Source of the DNA: CAVQOB01 sp963714325
GTDB lineage: Bacteria > Pseudomonadota > Alphaproteobacteria > Rhizobiales > Hyphomicrobiaceae
Direction: 5' to 3'
Assembly: GCA_963714325.1 (NCBI GenBank)
Contig: CAVQOB010000014.1
Location: 142,673 to 206,672, forward strand
DNA: 64,000 nt
The notes below the pieces were generated by a model. The model did not search any database and was not told the DNA's origin. It saw only the letters and a list, made by a program, of their open reading frames with translations. Each line of letters starts with the position of its first letter. Position 1 is the first letter of the stretch. This document shows positions 1 to 9,102 of the stretch, piece by piece. Position numbers and translations under genes: made by a program.

Positions 1-470
1 CTTCAGCCGCATCGGAGAACTCTTCGACCGTCTCGCCCCAGGCGCGATAGAACAGCGATGCGATCGGCAATGCCGTCGTGATGCCATTGCGGATCAGCGT
101 GGCGAACGCGTGATCGCTTCTGAAACGCCAGTTCCTCGCGCGAGTACATCTCGAACGGACCGGCCTCGACATAACTGCGCGGCCAGACACGCCCCTTCTT
201 CCAGGCCGGCTGATTGTCGAAGGCGAGGATGGTCGTGTCGAGATCGGACAGCGCATCGAGATCGACGAAGCCGGGGCCAATCATCGCATTGCCGTAGTCG
301 ACGCGTCGCGCCACCTCGCCCGGGAACTCACGGCCGACGAACACGATGCGCCCATCGTCGAACACGACCTCGCCGTTCTCGATCAGCCGATGCCGGCCAC
401 CCGCGTGACCGACGACCCAGCGGGCGCTGAGCAAAATGCGGCCGCGTGGCCGTGGCTTGGCCGTCGGCAT
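1..470 (-). CDS. Amidohydrolase family protein, N-terminal part, frameshifted, runs off left edge
   Basis: This is the N-terminal part of a metal-dependent amidohydrolase (deaminase/chlorohydrolase-like), truncated by the window edge. The beta-rich N-terminal domain (ILLSARWVVGH, IENGEVVFDDGRIVFVG) is followed by the usual GFVDLDALSDLD segment. A one-base insertion near 113-118 breaks the frame. In the next frame the protein continues as ATLIRNGITTALPIASLF to the edge. The ATG at 470 overlaps the stop codon of the upstream amidohydrolase (TGATG), so the two are translationally coupled. Metal-site residues beyond the N-terminus are outside the window, so the substrate cannot be assigned. Confidence 0.72.
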
Positions 471-1674
471 CACGGCACCTTTGCAATCGATATGCCGTCG
501 CGCGCGACGACACTGCCGGCCTTGATCACCCGGCGCTTCGGCGAACGCGTCACGATGGCCTCAGCCAAGGCTTCGCCGGGCACGATCAACAGATCGGCCT
601 TGCAGCCGGCGCCGAGGCCATAGCCATCGAGTGTCCATCACGCGCGCGCCGCCGATCGTGCAGACGTCCAGCGCCATGCCGCAACTCGTCGTCGCGGCGG
701 AAGTTGTTGCGCAGGCCGACCAGCATCGCGCGCTCCAGCATGTCGGCATTGCCGTAGGGCCCCCACGTGTCGCGAATGCCGTCGGATCCGGAGCAGACGC
801 GAATGCCGGCCTCGACCAGCGTCTTGACCGGTGGCGCCGGCCGGCTCGCAGGCCCCGTCGTCATGATGGCGATATCGAGTTCGGCCAGTTGCGCGATCAG
901 CGGATCGATCAGATCGCGATCCGGCGAGCCGAGGCAGAAGGCGTGGCTGATGGTGACTTTGCCCTTCATGCCGAGCGCACGCGTGCGCTCGCAGATGAGA
1001 TCCATCGAGAAAGCGCCGACCTCGCCCGGCTCGTGCAGATGGATGTCCAGTGGCTTGCCATAGGTTCTGGCAAAGCCCGAAGACGGCATCGAGATGGCCC
1101 TTCGGATCGCGATCGATGGTGCAGGGATCGAGCCCGCCGACCACCTCGGAGCCGAGCTTCATCGCCTCGTGCATCAGTTCCAGCGTGCCGGGGCGGCGCA
1201 GCAGGCCCGACTGCGGAAACGCGACGATCTCGACGTCGATGATCGTCGCGATAGTCCGCTCGCATCCGCATGATGCCCTCGATGCCCCACATGCCGTGGT
1301 CCGTATCGACATCGACGTGGCTGCGGATATGCGTCGAGCCCATGAGCGACGACTGCACCGTCTGCCGCGCCGACTGCGTGTAGGGGTCCATGTTCAGTCG
1401 GCGCTTGTTCAGGCGCTCGTTGTCGATCTTGTCGAGCAGGCGCGGGCCGACCTCGTTCTTGTACCAGGGCAGACCCCACAGGCTCTTGTCGAGATGCGTG
1501 TGCGCTTCGACCAGCCCCGGCAGCAACAGTTCGCCGCGCCCGTCTTCGACCGTCACGCCCAGCGGGCGTCGCCTGCCCGGCGGCCACTTTGCTGATGATG
1601 CCATCGGCGATCAGCACATCCGTCGCCGCTCCGCCCATCGGGCGGACGTTCTTGATGAGCAGGTTCGACGACAT
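470..1674 (-). CDS. Cytosine deaminase-like amidohydrolase, broken by five +1 frameshifts
   Basis: Reading across frames rebuilds a protein of about 400 residues of the cytosine deaminase-like amidohydrolase group. The metal-binding VEAHTHLDKS motif is followed by DIHLHEPGE, ISHAFCLG and SGSDGIRDTWGPYG, in the order seen in CodA-type enzymes. Frame changes fall near 1560, 1246, 1078, 676 and 633, and each is repaired by deleting one base. The C-terminus reads ADLLIVPGEALAEAIV and ends KVP. It starts 14 nt after the upstream permease gene and is coupled to the next amidohydrolase. The role is probably hydrolysis or deamination of a nitrogenous compound imported by the adjacent ABC system; the exact substrate is unknown. 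Confidence 0.8.
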
Positions 1675-1687
1675 CGCAGCACTCCAA

Positions 1688-2619
1688 TCATCGAAGTCTG
1701 GGGTTGAGGGCGTCGCGCAGCCAATCGCCGAGCAGGTTCACCGACAGCACGATCAAGCCGAGCTGCAGCGACGGGAACACCACCAGCCACCACGACCCCG
1801 AGAACAGATACTGGTTGCCGATGCGGATCAGCGTGCCGAGCGAGGGCTGCGTCACCGGCATGCCGACGCCGAGGAACGACAGCGTCGCTTCTGACAGAAT
1901 CGCCAGGCCGAGATTGAGCGTCGCCGCCACCATCACCGGCGTCAGCGTGTTGGGCAGGATGTGCCGGCGCATGATGCGCGCCGAGGAAACCTTCAATGAT
2001 CCGCGCGGCCAGCACATATTCCTTGCGCCGCTCGACCATCGTCGAGGCCCGCACCGTGCGCGCGTATTGCACCCATGCCGTCAGCGATATCGCGAGGACC
2101 AGCACCATCGCCGCAAAAGCGTCGCGCAGGGAGACCGGCAACATGCCTCGAAACACCGCGCTGACCAGGATCGCCATCAACAGCGTCGGAATGCTCAGCA
2201 CGGTATCGCCGATGCGCATCAGGACATTGTCGAGACGCCCGCCGAAATAGCCAGCCGTCAACCCGATCGCGATGCCGATCGTCATCGAGACGAGCACGCT
2301 CGCAAGCCCGATCAGCAGCGACACGCGCGTACCGTAGAGGATGGCCGACAGCACGTCGCGCCCCTGCGGGTCCGTGCCGAGCAGGAACGGCATCTCGCCG
2401 TCCTTGTTCCAGATCGGCGGCAACTCGGCCTTGTCGATGAACACTTGTTTCAGGTCATGCGGGTTCTGCGGCGCGATCAGTGGCGCCAGCAACGCCGTCG
2501 TGACGAGGAAGAGCAGCACGAGTGCAGAGATCCACGCCGACGGCGTCTTGGCGAAAACTCCAGCCGATATCGCTATCGAGCCAGTTTCGGATTGGGCGCA
2601 GGACAGCGTTATCGCGCAT
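1688..2619 (-). CDS. Peptide/nickel-type ABC transporter permease, DppC family, frameshifted twice
   Basis: This is the second inner-membrane permease of a family 5 (dipeptide/oligopeptide) ABC importer. The ATG at 2619 lies inside the last codons of the upstream permease gene. The N-terminus has the DppC-like NWLDSDIGWSF motif before the first membrane helix. A periplasmic domain follows, then the cytoplasmic EAA-like loop (EVSSARIMRRHILPN) that contacts the ATPase, and a C-terminus LLGDWLRDALNPRLR. Two +1 insertions interrupt it: an extra T in a TTTT run near 2556 and an extra G near 1997. Restored length is about 310 residues, normal for the family. Confidence 0.82.
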
Positions 2620-3601
2620 TGGAGCTACCCGTCAGCGCATCGTCCCGCAACCGTGGATCGACAACCGCGTACAGCAGGTCCACCAGCGTGTTGAGCGAGA
2701 CGAAGATGAACGAGACAACCATCAGATACGCCGCCATAACCGGGATATCGACAAACGTCACCGCTTGAACGAACAGCATGCCCATGCCCGGCCACTGGAA
2801 CACGGTCTCCGTCACCAGCGCAAATGCAATGAGATTGCCGATCTGCAGGCCGGTCACGGTGATCACCGGCATCAGGCAGTTGCGCAGGGCGTGCCGAAAA
2901 TGCACCGTGCGATCCGACAGGCCACGCGCGCGTGCGAAGCGGATGAAATCCGTCCGCATCGTCTCCAGCATCTCCGCCCGAACCAGCCGCATCACCAATG
3001 TGATCTGGAAGATCGACAGCGTAATCCCCGGCAGGATCAGCGACATGCGCCCGCTCGGTGTCAGCAGGCCGGTCGTCCATCCGCCGAGGTTCGTCACTTC
3101 GCCGCGCCCGAACGCCGGCAGCCACTTCAGGGTAACCGAGAATGTGAGGATCAACAGGATGCCGACAGCAAAGCTCGGCAATGAAACACCCAGCACCGAA
3201 ACGAACTCCAGCGACCTCGCAAGCGAACTCTTGCGCCGGATCGCCGTGTAGACGCCGAGCGGAATACCCAGAGCCAGCGACAGGAACGTCGCCACCAGCA
3301 CCAATTCGAACGTCGCCGGAAAGCGCTCAGAGATCAGCGTGAACACGTCTTGCTGATTACGGTAGGAGATGCCGAAGTCTCCGCGCAGCGCATTGCCGAC
3401 GAAGGTCGCGAACTGCAGCAGGAAGCCGCGATCAAGGCCAAGGCGCGTGCGCAAAGCGTCCCGCTGCGCCTGGCTTGCCTGCTCATTCAGCATCAGTTCG
3501 ACAGGGTCGCCGACAAAGCGGAAGATCAGAAACGCCAGGAAGGCAACGGCCAGCATGACGGCAGCCGAGTTGAGCAACCGCTTCGCCAGGAACTCGAGCA
3601 T
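2609..3601 (-). CDS. Peptide/nickel-type ABC transporter permease, DppB family
   Basis: An intact 330-residue inner-membrane permease of the DppB/OppB class. The first helix (LLNSAAVMLAVAFLAFLIFR) is followed by the typical DPVELMLNE periplasmic segment and a BPD_transp_1 domain of about five helices. The EAA loop is visible around FARARGLSDRTVHFRHAL, and the GLQIGNLIAFALVTETVF stretch is characteristic of DppB. It lies 63 nt after the binding-protein gene and overlaps the DppC-type gene by 11 nt, so the three form one operon. The importer probably feeds the downstream amidohydrolases. Confidence 0.93.
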   Translation of the reverse strand: MLEFLAKRLLNSAAVMLAVAFLAFLIFRFVGDPVELMLNEQASQAQRDALRTRLGLDRGFLLQFATFVGNALRGDFGISYRNQQDVFTLISERFPATFELVLVATFLSLALGIPLGVYTAIRRKSSLARSLEFVSVLGVSLPSFAVGILLILTFSVTLKWLPAFGRGEVTNLGGWTTGLLTPSGRMSLILPGITLSIFQITLVMRLVRAEMLETMRTDFIRFARARGLSDRTVHFRHALRNCLMPVITVTGLQIGNLIAFALVTETVFQWPGMGMLFVQAVTFVDIPVMAAYLMVVSFIFVSLNTLVDLLYAVVDPRLRDDALTGSSNAR

Positions 3602-3664
3602 TGCACCGTCCGCCTCGTCGGCTGAATCGTCTCACGCCTCTGGTCACGCGGCGTGGGACGAGCA

Positions 3665-5284
3665 TCATTTCATCTGCGTCAGCCACAAGCGCGGCTTATT
3701 GTCGGAGGCCTGCACTGTATTGGCGACCGTTGAACGCAGCGCCCACGCCATCGGTTGATTGTGCATGGGAATGAAGAGATGCTCGTTCTTGGCGATCATC
3801 AGCGCCTCGCTCATCAGCGGTAGGCGCTTCGCGCGATCCAACTCGACGCCAGCCTTGTCGATCAGCGCGTCCATGTCGGGCCGGCCCCAGTTACCCCAGT
3901 TGAATACTCCGCCAGAGCCGCTCTTCGAGCGCACCACCTGGATCAGGATCGAATAGGCGTCGATCATCGGTTCGTTCGCCCAACCGAATGAGATCACGTC
4001 GAATTCGCCCTTAACGCGCTTCGGCGTCTGCTGACTGCGCGGGCCCAAGCTCAAGTTCGGCCGCAACCCTGCGCGAGACCACATCGCCGCCACCGCCTGA
4101 CAGAACTCCTCCTCGTTGACGAGGCCATCGTTCTGGCAGTTGAAATTGAACGCGAAGCCGTTGCCATAGCCGGCTTCCGTGAGCAACTTCTTGGCGCCAT
4201 CGAGATCGAACGGCAGGCGCTCATCTTGCGCCGCCGTATAGCCCGGGATCGCCGGCGCGATGATCGCGCCCGTGTTGCGCGACAGGCCGCGCATCGCTCG
4301 TTTCTGCACGGCGTCAATGTCGATGGCGCGATAAAGGGCCTCACGCACGCGCTTGTCCTTGAGCGGGTTCTTGTCCGAGACATCGCTCTCAAACATTTTA
4401 TCGCCGAAGTTCATCGCGAAAATAACGGTGCGCAGCTCGTTCGTCTGCAGCACCTTGACGTCGGGCGATGCCGCGAGGCGCGGTAAGTCCTGCAGCGGCG
4501 CGACATTGGTGAAATCGATTTCCCCTGAGAGCAGTGCTGCCACCCGGGTCGCCGCCGAGCTGATCGGCGTGAATTCGATTTTTCCGATATTGTGTTTCGG
4601 TTTGTCCCACCACTTCGAATTGGCGGCGAACACGGTCTTGGCGTCGACCCGGCGCGATTCAACCGCGAACGGGCCCGTGCCATTGGCATTGTCGGTGGCG
4701 TAGCCCTTGATGCCTTTGCCACTGTCGGTCGGCAGCGAGGCGTTGTTCGCCTCCAGCCAAGCCTTATTGAAGATGAAAATATTGGTGAGATCGTTGAGCA
4801 GCAGCGGATAAGGACCGTTGACCTCGATGTCGACCGTATGATCGTCGATCCTTTTGGACGACTTGTAAGCGGGGAGATTGCCCTTGAGCGGCGATGTTTC
4901 GTGCGTCACCCGCGTCAATGAAGCGAGCACATCGTCGGCCGTGAATGCGCTGCCATTGTGAAACGTGACGCCCTTGCGCAACTTGAACCGCCAGACCGTT
5001 GGCGAGACGGTTTCCCATGACTCTGCCAATGCCGGTTCGATCTGCAGATCGCCGGTGTAGCGCACGAGTCCTTCATAGACGTGGTTGAGCACCGAGAGCG
5101 TGAAGGTTTCGCCAAACGAGTAGGGGTCGAGTGACGCGATTTCGCGGGCAGCTCCCCATTTGAGTGTCTTGCCTTGTGCGTTGGCAGCGTGCGCGCCGAT
5201 GCCGAGCAGGGCGACAGCACCCACAAGTGTCCGTATTGTCTTCGATCGCGCCAGTCGGAGGTTCGGCAATGTTGATGTGGCCAT
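3665..5284 (-). CDS. ABC transporter substrate-binding protein, family 5 (DppA/OppA type)
   Basis: Periplasmic solute-binding protein of about 539 residues. I chose the ATG at 5284 because GGGAGAG precedes it; an in-frame codon 30 nt upstream is less likely. A signal peptide ends at AHAANAQG. The mature protein begins KTLKWGAAREIASLDPYSF, followed by NHVYEGLVRY and the SBP_bac_5 signature region WRFKLRKGVTFHNGSAFTAD. It delivers a peptide-like or other polar ligand to the two permeases downstream. The divergent GntR gene and the inverted repeat between them suggest substrate-dependent control. The ligand itself cannot be read from sequence. Confidence 0.92.
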   Translation of the reverse strand: MATSTLPNLRLARSKTIRTLVGAVALLGIGAHAANAQGKTLKWGAAREIASLDPYSFGETFTLSVLNHVYEGLVRYTGDLQIEPALAESWETVSPTVWRFKLRKGVTFHNGSAFTADDVLASLTRVTHETSPLKGNLPAYKSSKRIDDHTVDIEVNGPYPLLLNDLTNIFIFNKAWLEANNASLPTDSGKGIKGYATDNANGTGPFAVESRRVDAKTVFAANSKWWDKPKHNIGKIEFTPISSAATRVAALLSGEIDFTNVAPLQDLPRLAASPDVKVLQTNELRTVIFAMNFGDKMFESDVSDKNPLKDKRVREALYRAIDIDAVQKRAMRGLSRNTGAIIAPAIPGYTAAQDERLPFDLDGAKKLLTEAGYGNGFAFNFNCQNDGLVNEEEFCQAVAAMWSRAGLRPNLSLGPRSQQTPKRVKGEFDVISFGWANEPMIDAYSILIQVVRSKSGSGGVFNWGNWGRPDMDALIDKAGVELDRAKRLPLMSEALMIAKNEHLFIPMHNQPMAWALRSTVANTVQASDNKPRLWLTQMK

Positions 5285-5419
5285 GAGACTCTCCCGTTGC
5301 CTTGTCACACACATGGGTCACGCACATTGATCAATACAGCGGCGTGCTTTCGAAACAGGCGGATGCTTGCCCGACAACAGCTAACCGTCCACGTTCTCGG
5401 CCCCGCGCCCGGTCGCTCG

Positions 5420-5454
5420 ATTGCATACAGTTCGGCAACGCTATAGTATGCAAT
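5420..5454. promoter_or_regulatory. Inverted repeat in divergent promoter region, candidate GntR operator
   Basis: Two perfect 9-bp arms, ATTGCATAC at 5420-5428 and GTATGCAAT at 5446-5454, are separated by 17 nt. They lie in the 320-nt region between the binding-protein gene (leftward from 5284) and the GntR regulator (rightward from 5605). FCD-type GntR proteins usually bind short palindromes near their own divergent promoters, so this is the best operator candidate. Nothing else in 5285-5604 was recognised. Confidence 0.5.
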
Positions 5455-5604
5455 CCAGCGCTGCAAGCCTATTGCAGAGGCAGCCAATGCCGAGAATTGA
5501 GGCATAATCCTTGGAGCGCAATCCTCGGATCGCATTTTGCAGATGCCTTCGCGCAAACGAAACGTCATGATCGAAACATGATCAAAGAGTGATGGCAACT
5601 GCCG

Positions 5605-6399
5605 ATGCGAACAAAAGCCGTTACGCCAACAGGCGCCAGAGCGACGGGGAAGTCTCGCCAAGACCGCGGCACCCAGCCGTCGGGTGGTCAGTCAGGTTTT
5701 GTCGACGACGCAAGCTCCCGCTCGCACGCGGTCTATGTCGCCTTGCGCCGCGCCATCATCGAGCAAGCTCTCAGGCCTGGCCAGAAATTGACCGAGGACA
5801 CGATCGGACGGCGGTTCGACGTCAGCCGCACTTTGGTGCGCGAGGCCATCGGTCGCCTGACCATCGAAGGACTGGTCGAGGTCCAGCGCAATCGCGGCGC
5901 GACGGTCGCGAACCCGAGCCTGGAGGAGGCGCGCAGCGTCTTCGACGTCCGCCGTGGTCTCGAGCGCATGGTGATGACCGTATTGGCCGGCCGCTTGACG
6001 CGCGATCAGGTCCGGGAGCTCGATGCGCACGTCGCATTGGAGGAGGCGGCGAGCCGGAAAGATGGCCCCCAGTCGGTCCGCCTCGCCGGCGAATTTCACA
6101 TCAAGCTCGCCGCGCTGACGCTCAATCCGCTGTTGCATCGTTATGTGCACGAGGTTACCTCACGCTGCTCGCTGATCCTCGCGATCCATGGTCAGGCGCA
6201 TTCGTCGGACTGCGCGGTATCGGAACACCGGCAGTTGATCCGGGCATTGCAGGCAGGCGACACGAAAGCAGCACTCCGATTGAGTGACCAGCATCTCGGC
6301 GCCGTCGTGGCCCGTGCGCTGCTCCCTCGACCAAACGTCGTCGATCTCGATGTCGCATTGGCACCCTACGCACGACAGGCACGGCGGGATAAGGCATGA
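5605..6399 (+). CDS. GntR family transcriptional regulator, FCD (FadR) subfamily
   Basis: A 264-residue regulator. After a 40-residue basic, low-complexity N-terminus comes the winged helix-turn-helix (HAVYVALRRAIIEQALRPGQ, then SRTLVREAIGRL and LVEVQRNRGATV). The C-terminal all-helical FCD ligand-binding domain contains the expected metal/ligand residues in EFHIKLAAL, EHRQLIRAL and SDQHL. It is divergent from the ABC importer operon and overlaps the flavin reductase gene by ATGA. It probably represses the cluster until the substrate or a product binds. The ligand is not predictable. Confidence 0.9.
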   Translation: MRTKAVTPTGARATGKSRQDRGTQPSGGQSGFVDDASSRSHAVYVALRRAIIEQALRPGQKLTEDTIGRRFDVSRTLVREAIGRLTIEGLVEVQRNRGATVANPSLEEARSVFDVRRGLERMVMTVLAGRLTRDQVRELDAHVALEEAASRKDGPQSVRLAGEFHIKLAALTLNPLLHRYVHEVTSRCSLILAIHGQAHSSDCAVSEHRQLIRALQAGDTKAALRLSDQHLGAVVARALLPRPNVVDLDVALAPYARQARRDKA

Positions 6400-7100
6400 A
6401 CGACGAACATGACGGCCGCGCCGCTGCCACGAGCGAACAATCCATCCGCTTCGACTTTGCAGCGTTGTCTCCGCGTGAGCGCTATAAGCTGCTGATTGGT
6501 GCCGTGGTGCCGCGCCCGATTGCCTGGGTCACGACCTGCGACGTCAACGGCGTCACGAATGCGGCGCCCTTCAGCTTTTTCAACTGCCTGTCCGCTGATC
6601 CGGCGATCCTGGCACTGGGTGTCGAGTATCGCCCTAGCGGCGCGCAGAAGGATACCGGACGCAACATCCGCGAGACCCAGGCGTTCACCGTCAATATCGT
6701 CTCCGATAGGCTGGTCGAGGCCATGAACGTTACGGCGGTGCCGTTTGCAGCCGGCGTCGATGAACTGAAAGCCGCCGGACTAACCGCGCAGCAAGGTGTC
6801 AAAGTCCCGTGCCCCTGGATCGGTGAGGCCCCCGTCGCCTTCGAGTGCCGGCATCATACGACACTCAGCATCGGACGCTCGCGCGAGATCATCCTCGGTG
6901 AAGTCGTCTATGCCCACTTCCGCGCCGGTACCGTCGATCCGACGACCATGTATGTCGATCACGCCGCCGTCGACGCCACCGGCCGCATGGGCGGCCATGG
7001 CTACACGACAACCCGGGACTATTACGATCTGAAAACCATCACCCTCGACGAGTGGACCACGTCAGGTCAGACAGCAAACGTCCGTCGCAAGTCGCGATAG
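6396..7100 (+). CDS. Flavin reductase family protein (FMN-binding split barrel)
   Basis: A 234-residue protein of the flavin reductase-like FMN-binding family. The characteristic stretch LLIGAVVPRPIAWVTTCD is followed by NAAPFSFFNCLSADP and DTGRNIRETQAFTVNIVS. The C-terminal HAAVDATGRMGGHGYT region is also typical. Such proteins bind FMN and either supply reduced flavin to a monooxygenase or act as small flavoenzymes. It is translationally coupled to the GntR gene, placing it in the same regulon as the divergent importer and amidohydrolases. No partner monooxygenase is present. Confidence 0.88.
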   Translation: MNDEHDGRAAATSEQSIRFDFAALSPRERYKLLIGAVVPRPIAWVTTCDVNGVTNAAPFSFFNCLSADPAILALGVEYRPSGAQKDTGRNIRETQAFTVNIVSDRLVEAMNVTAVPFAAGVDELKAAGLTAQQGVKVPCPWIGEAPVAFECRHHTTLSIGRSREIILGEVVYAHFRAGTVDPTTMYVDHAAVDATGRMGGHGYTTTRDYYDLKTITLDEWTTSGQTANVRRKSR

Positions 7101-7128
7101 TGTTCTGCTTCCAACGCTTGGTAACACT

Positions 7129-7289
7129 GTCATCCCGCGCGCATCCGCAGCACGTCAGCGCAGGTGCTGGTCGGCTCCTGAAGCGCAACAAAAGTGCTGC
7201 GGTGCTGACGCGGGACCTTGTGCGACGCTCGTTGACAAGGTCCCGGATCGGCGATGCACCGTTGCACGCTGCATCGCGTCCGGGATGAC
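7129..7289. repeat. Intergenic multi-hairpin repeat bounded by GTCATCCCG/CGGGATGAC
   Basis: A 161-bp palindromic block fills most of the 240-nt gap between the flavin reductase and the convergent M24 peptidase. Its outer 9-bp arms are GTCATCCCG and CGGGATGAC. An inner perfect 10-bp hairpin pairs GGGACCTTGT (7212-7221) with ACAAGGTCCC (7235-7244). The GCAGCAC and GTGCTGC motifs can also pair. It resembles dispersed noncoding repeats of Rhizobiales chromosomes that begin with the CGTCATCCCGG motif. There is only one copy in this window. Confidence 0.55.
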
Positions 7290-7342
7290 GCGGGAACGAC
7301 GCGTTAGCTGTGGTGCACCGGTCGCTTACGCCTCGTAACCGC

Positions 7343-8560
7343 CTATGCTTCATAGCCGAAGGGATCATCAACGGAATGCGCGGGCTCGGTGAACCAGCGC
7401 GGTCCATTCTCGGTGATATGCATGTGATCTTCGAGACGCACGCCGAATTCGCCGTAGATGCAGATCGTCGGTTCGTTCGAAAACGTCATGCCGGGCCGCA
7501 GCACGGTCTTGTCACCCTTCACCAGATACGGCCATTCGTGCACGTCGAGGCCGATGCCGTGGCCGGTTCGATGCGGCAATCCCGGCGTCGAGTATCCCGG
7601 TCCGAAGCCCGCGCCATTGATCACGCCGCGCGCGGCCGCGTCGATATCCTCGCACCGGTTGCCCGGTTGTGCCGCCGCAAAGCCTGCCGCCTGTGCCGCT
7701 TTTTCCAGGTTCCAGACACTGCGCTGGCGCGGCGTCGGCGTGCCGAACACATAGGAGCGTGTGATGTCCGACAGATAGCCGTCGACCGGCGCGCCGGTGT
7801 CGATCAGAATCATATCGCCATCCCTGAGCGTCTGCGGATAGGGCACGCCATGTGGATAGGCGGTCGCCTCGCCGAACAGCACCGCGTTGAACGGCGGCGG
7901 CCCTTCCGAGCCGAGCTTCTTGTGCGCAGCTATGATGAACTGCTGCACTTCAGGCGTGGTGATTCCCTCGCGCATGATGCGCGCGGCAGCCTTGTGCGCC
8001 GCAAGCGTGATGTTTTTCGCCGTCTGCATCAACGCGATTTCGTGGTCTGACTTGATCATCCGGCAGCCCGCCGTCACGTCGACGCCGGAGACGAACGTAT
8101 AGGCATTGCTGGCGCGCCGAAGCCCATCAAACGTGAAGAACGGCGTCGCCTCGTCGACCGCCACCGTGCCCTTCGCGATGCCGCGGCGGCGCAGCGTTTC
8201 CGTCACTACCCCCGTCGGTTCCTGATCCTCTTCCCAGACGGCGATGTCATCGCCGAATGACAGCATCGTCTTCAGCTTCTCGACCTCGAAGGCGGGCGAA
8301 ACGTAGATGATGTCGCCTTTCGCCGGCAGGATCGCCGAATGCATGCGCTCGGTGCGGCGGAAATTGAGACCGGTGAAATAGACCATGCTCGACGAGACAT
8401 CGAGATAAAGCGCATCGATGCCCTTCTCGCGCATCACCGCCTGTGCCGTGGCAACACGCTTGAGGCGCTCCTCGACGCCGATCGGCGGCACGGCGCCGCG
8501 CATCGACGTCATTGCGGCAAGTTCCACCTCTGCCGTCGATCCGCCAACCCCGATCGTCAT
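7343..8560 (-). CDS. M24 family metallopeptidase (Xaa-Pro aminopeptidase/creatinase-like)
   Basis: A pita-bread-fold protein of about 405 residues. The start at 8560 is preferred because GGGAGAC precedes it. The N-terminal creatinase-type domain (LYLDVSSSMVYFTGLNF) is followed by the catalytic M24 domain. The five metal ligands are present: Asp in LIDTGAPVDG, Asp in YLSDITRSY, His in HRTGHGIGLDVHE, Glu in SNEPTIC and Glu in VRLEDHMHI. Cytoplasmic. It probably hydrolyses a dipeptide or an amide/creatine-like compound. Its nearness to the peptide-type importer suggests, but does not prove, a shared pathway. Confidence 0.9.
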   Translation of the reverse strand: MTIGVGGSTAEVELAAMTSMRGAVPPIGVEERLKRVATAQAVMREKGIDALYLDVSSSMVYFTGLNFRRTERMHSAILPAKGDIIYVSPAFEVEKLKTMLSFGDDIAVWEEDQEPTGVVTETLRRRGIAKGTVAVDEATPFFTFDGLRRASNAYTFVSGVDVTAGCRMIKSDHEIALMQTAKNITLAAHKAAARIMREGITTPEVQQFIIAAHKKLGSEGPPPFNAVLFGEATAYPHGVPYPQTLRDGDMILIDTGAPVDGYLSDITRSYVFGTPTPRQRSVWNLEKAAQAAGFAAAQPGNRCEDIDAAARGVINGAGFGPGYSTPGLPHRTGHGIGLDVHEWPYLVKGDKTVLRPGMTFSNEPTICIYGEFGVRLEDHMHITENGPRWFTEPAHSVDDPFGYEA

Positions 8561-8636
8561 CGCCTCAGTCTCCCGTTCGCTGTCCGTCAAGCGAAGGGAT
8601 CACCAATCCGCGGGCCCTGTCAATGCGCTGTCGGCA

Positions 8637-9059
8637 TCATGCCGCGCCATTGGCAACGCGGACTGCCAGCACGATCCACATCGCCAGCAGGACAATCGCG
8701 CCGCCGAGATAGACGATCGCCCGCCACCACACGTCGTTGAATCCAACATGGATCGCCGCATGCACGACGCGAGCGATCGCGAACGCCCAGGCGAGCCCGA
8801 CCATCAGCGCATCCACTTGCTTTGTCAGCAGCGCGAACGCCACCACCGCGTAGAACAGCACTGGCAGCTCGAACTGATTGCGGAAATTGTTCGCCCGTTT
8901 GGTCGCGGCCTCCGACCACTGGTTCTGCCCGAGCGCCAAATCGCGGTCGGTGAGCGGCGTCCTTGATTGCCGCAGCGATTGCGATCGCGCCGGCCCCATC
9001 GAGATCAGCACCGCGAAGGTGAGCAACACCTGCAGAAAAACGGGATAGAGAATAGTCAT
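8637..9059 (-). CDS. MAPEG family membrane protein
   Basis: About 140 residues with four predicted helices (FLQVLLTFAVLISMG, LPVLFYAVVAFALLT, LMVGLAWAFAIARVVHA, AIVYLGGAIVLLAMWIV). The NNFRNQFELPVLFY segment is the family signature; it carries Asn/Arg/Glu residues that in MAPEG enzymes contact glutathione. The start at 9059 is chosen for the GGAGAC ribosome site. MAPEG proteins include glutathione transferases, but many bacterial members have no known activity, so no enzymatic role is assigned here. Confidence 0.85.
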   Translation of the reverse strand: MTILYPVFLQVLLTFAVLISMGPARSQSLRQSRTPLTDRDLALGQNQWSEAATKRANNFRNQFELPVLFYAVVAFALLTKQVDALMVGLAWAFAIARVVHAAIHVGFNDVWWRAIVYLGGAIVLLAMWIVLAVRVANGAA

Positions 9060-9102
9060 GATGTGGCATGTCTCCTGGTGTCGCCGCGGCAATTTGTGAA
9101 GT

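Noticed and set aside
470..2619. Treating the amidohydrolase and permease fragments as genuine pseudogenes
   Set aside because: All breaks are single-base insertions, and the same error type hits the essential parC gene, so sequence error is the simpler reading.
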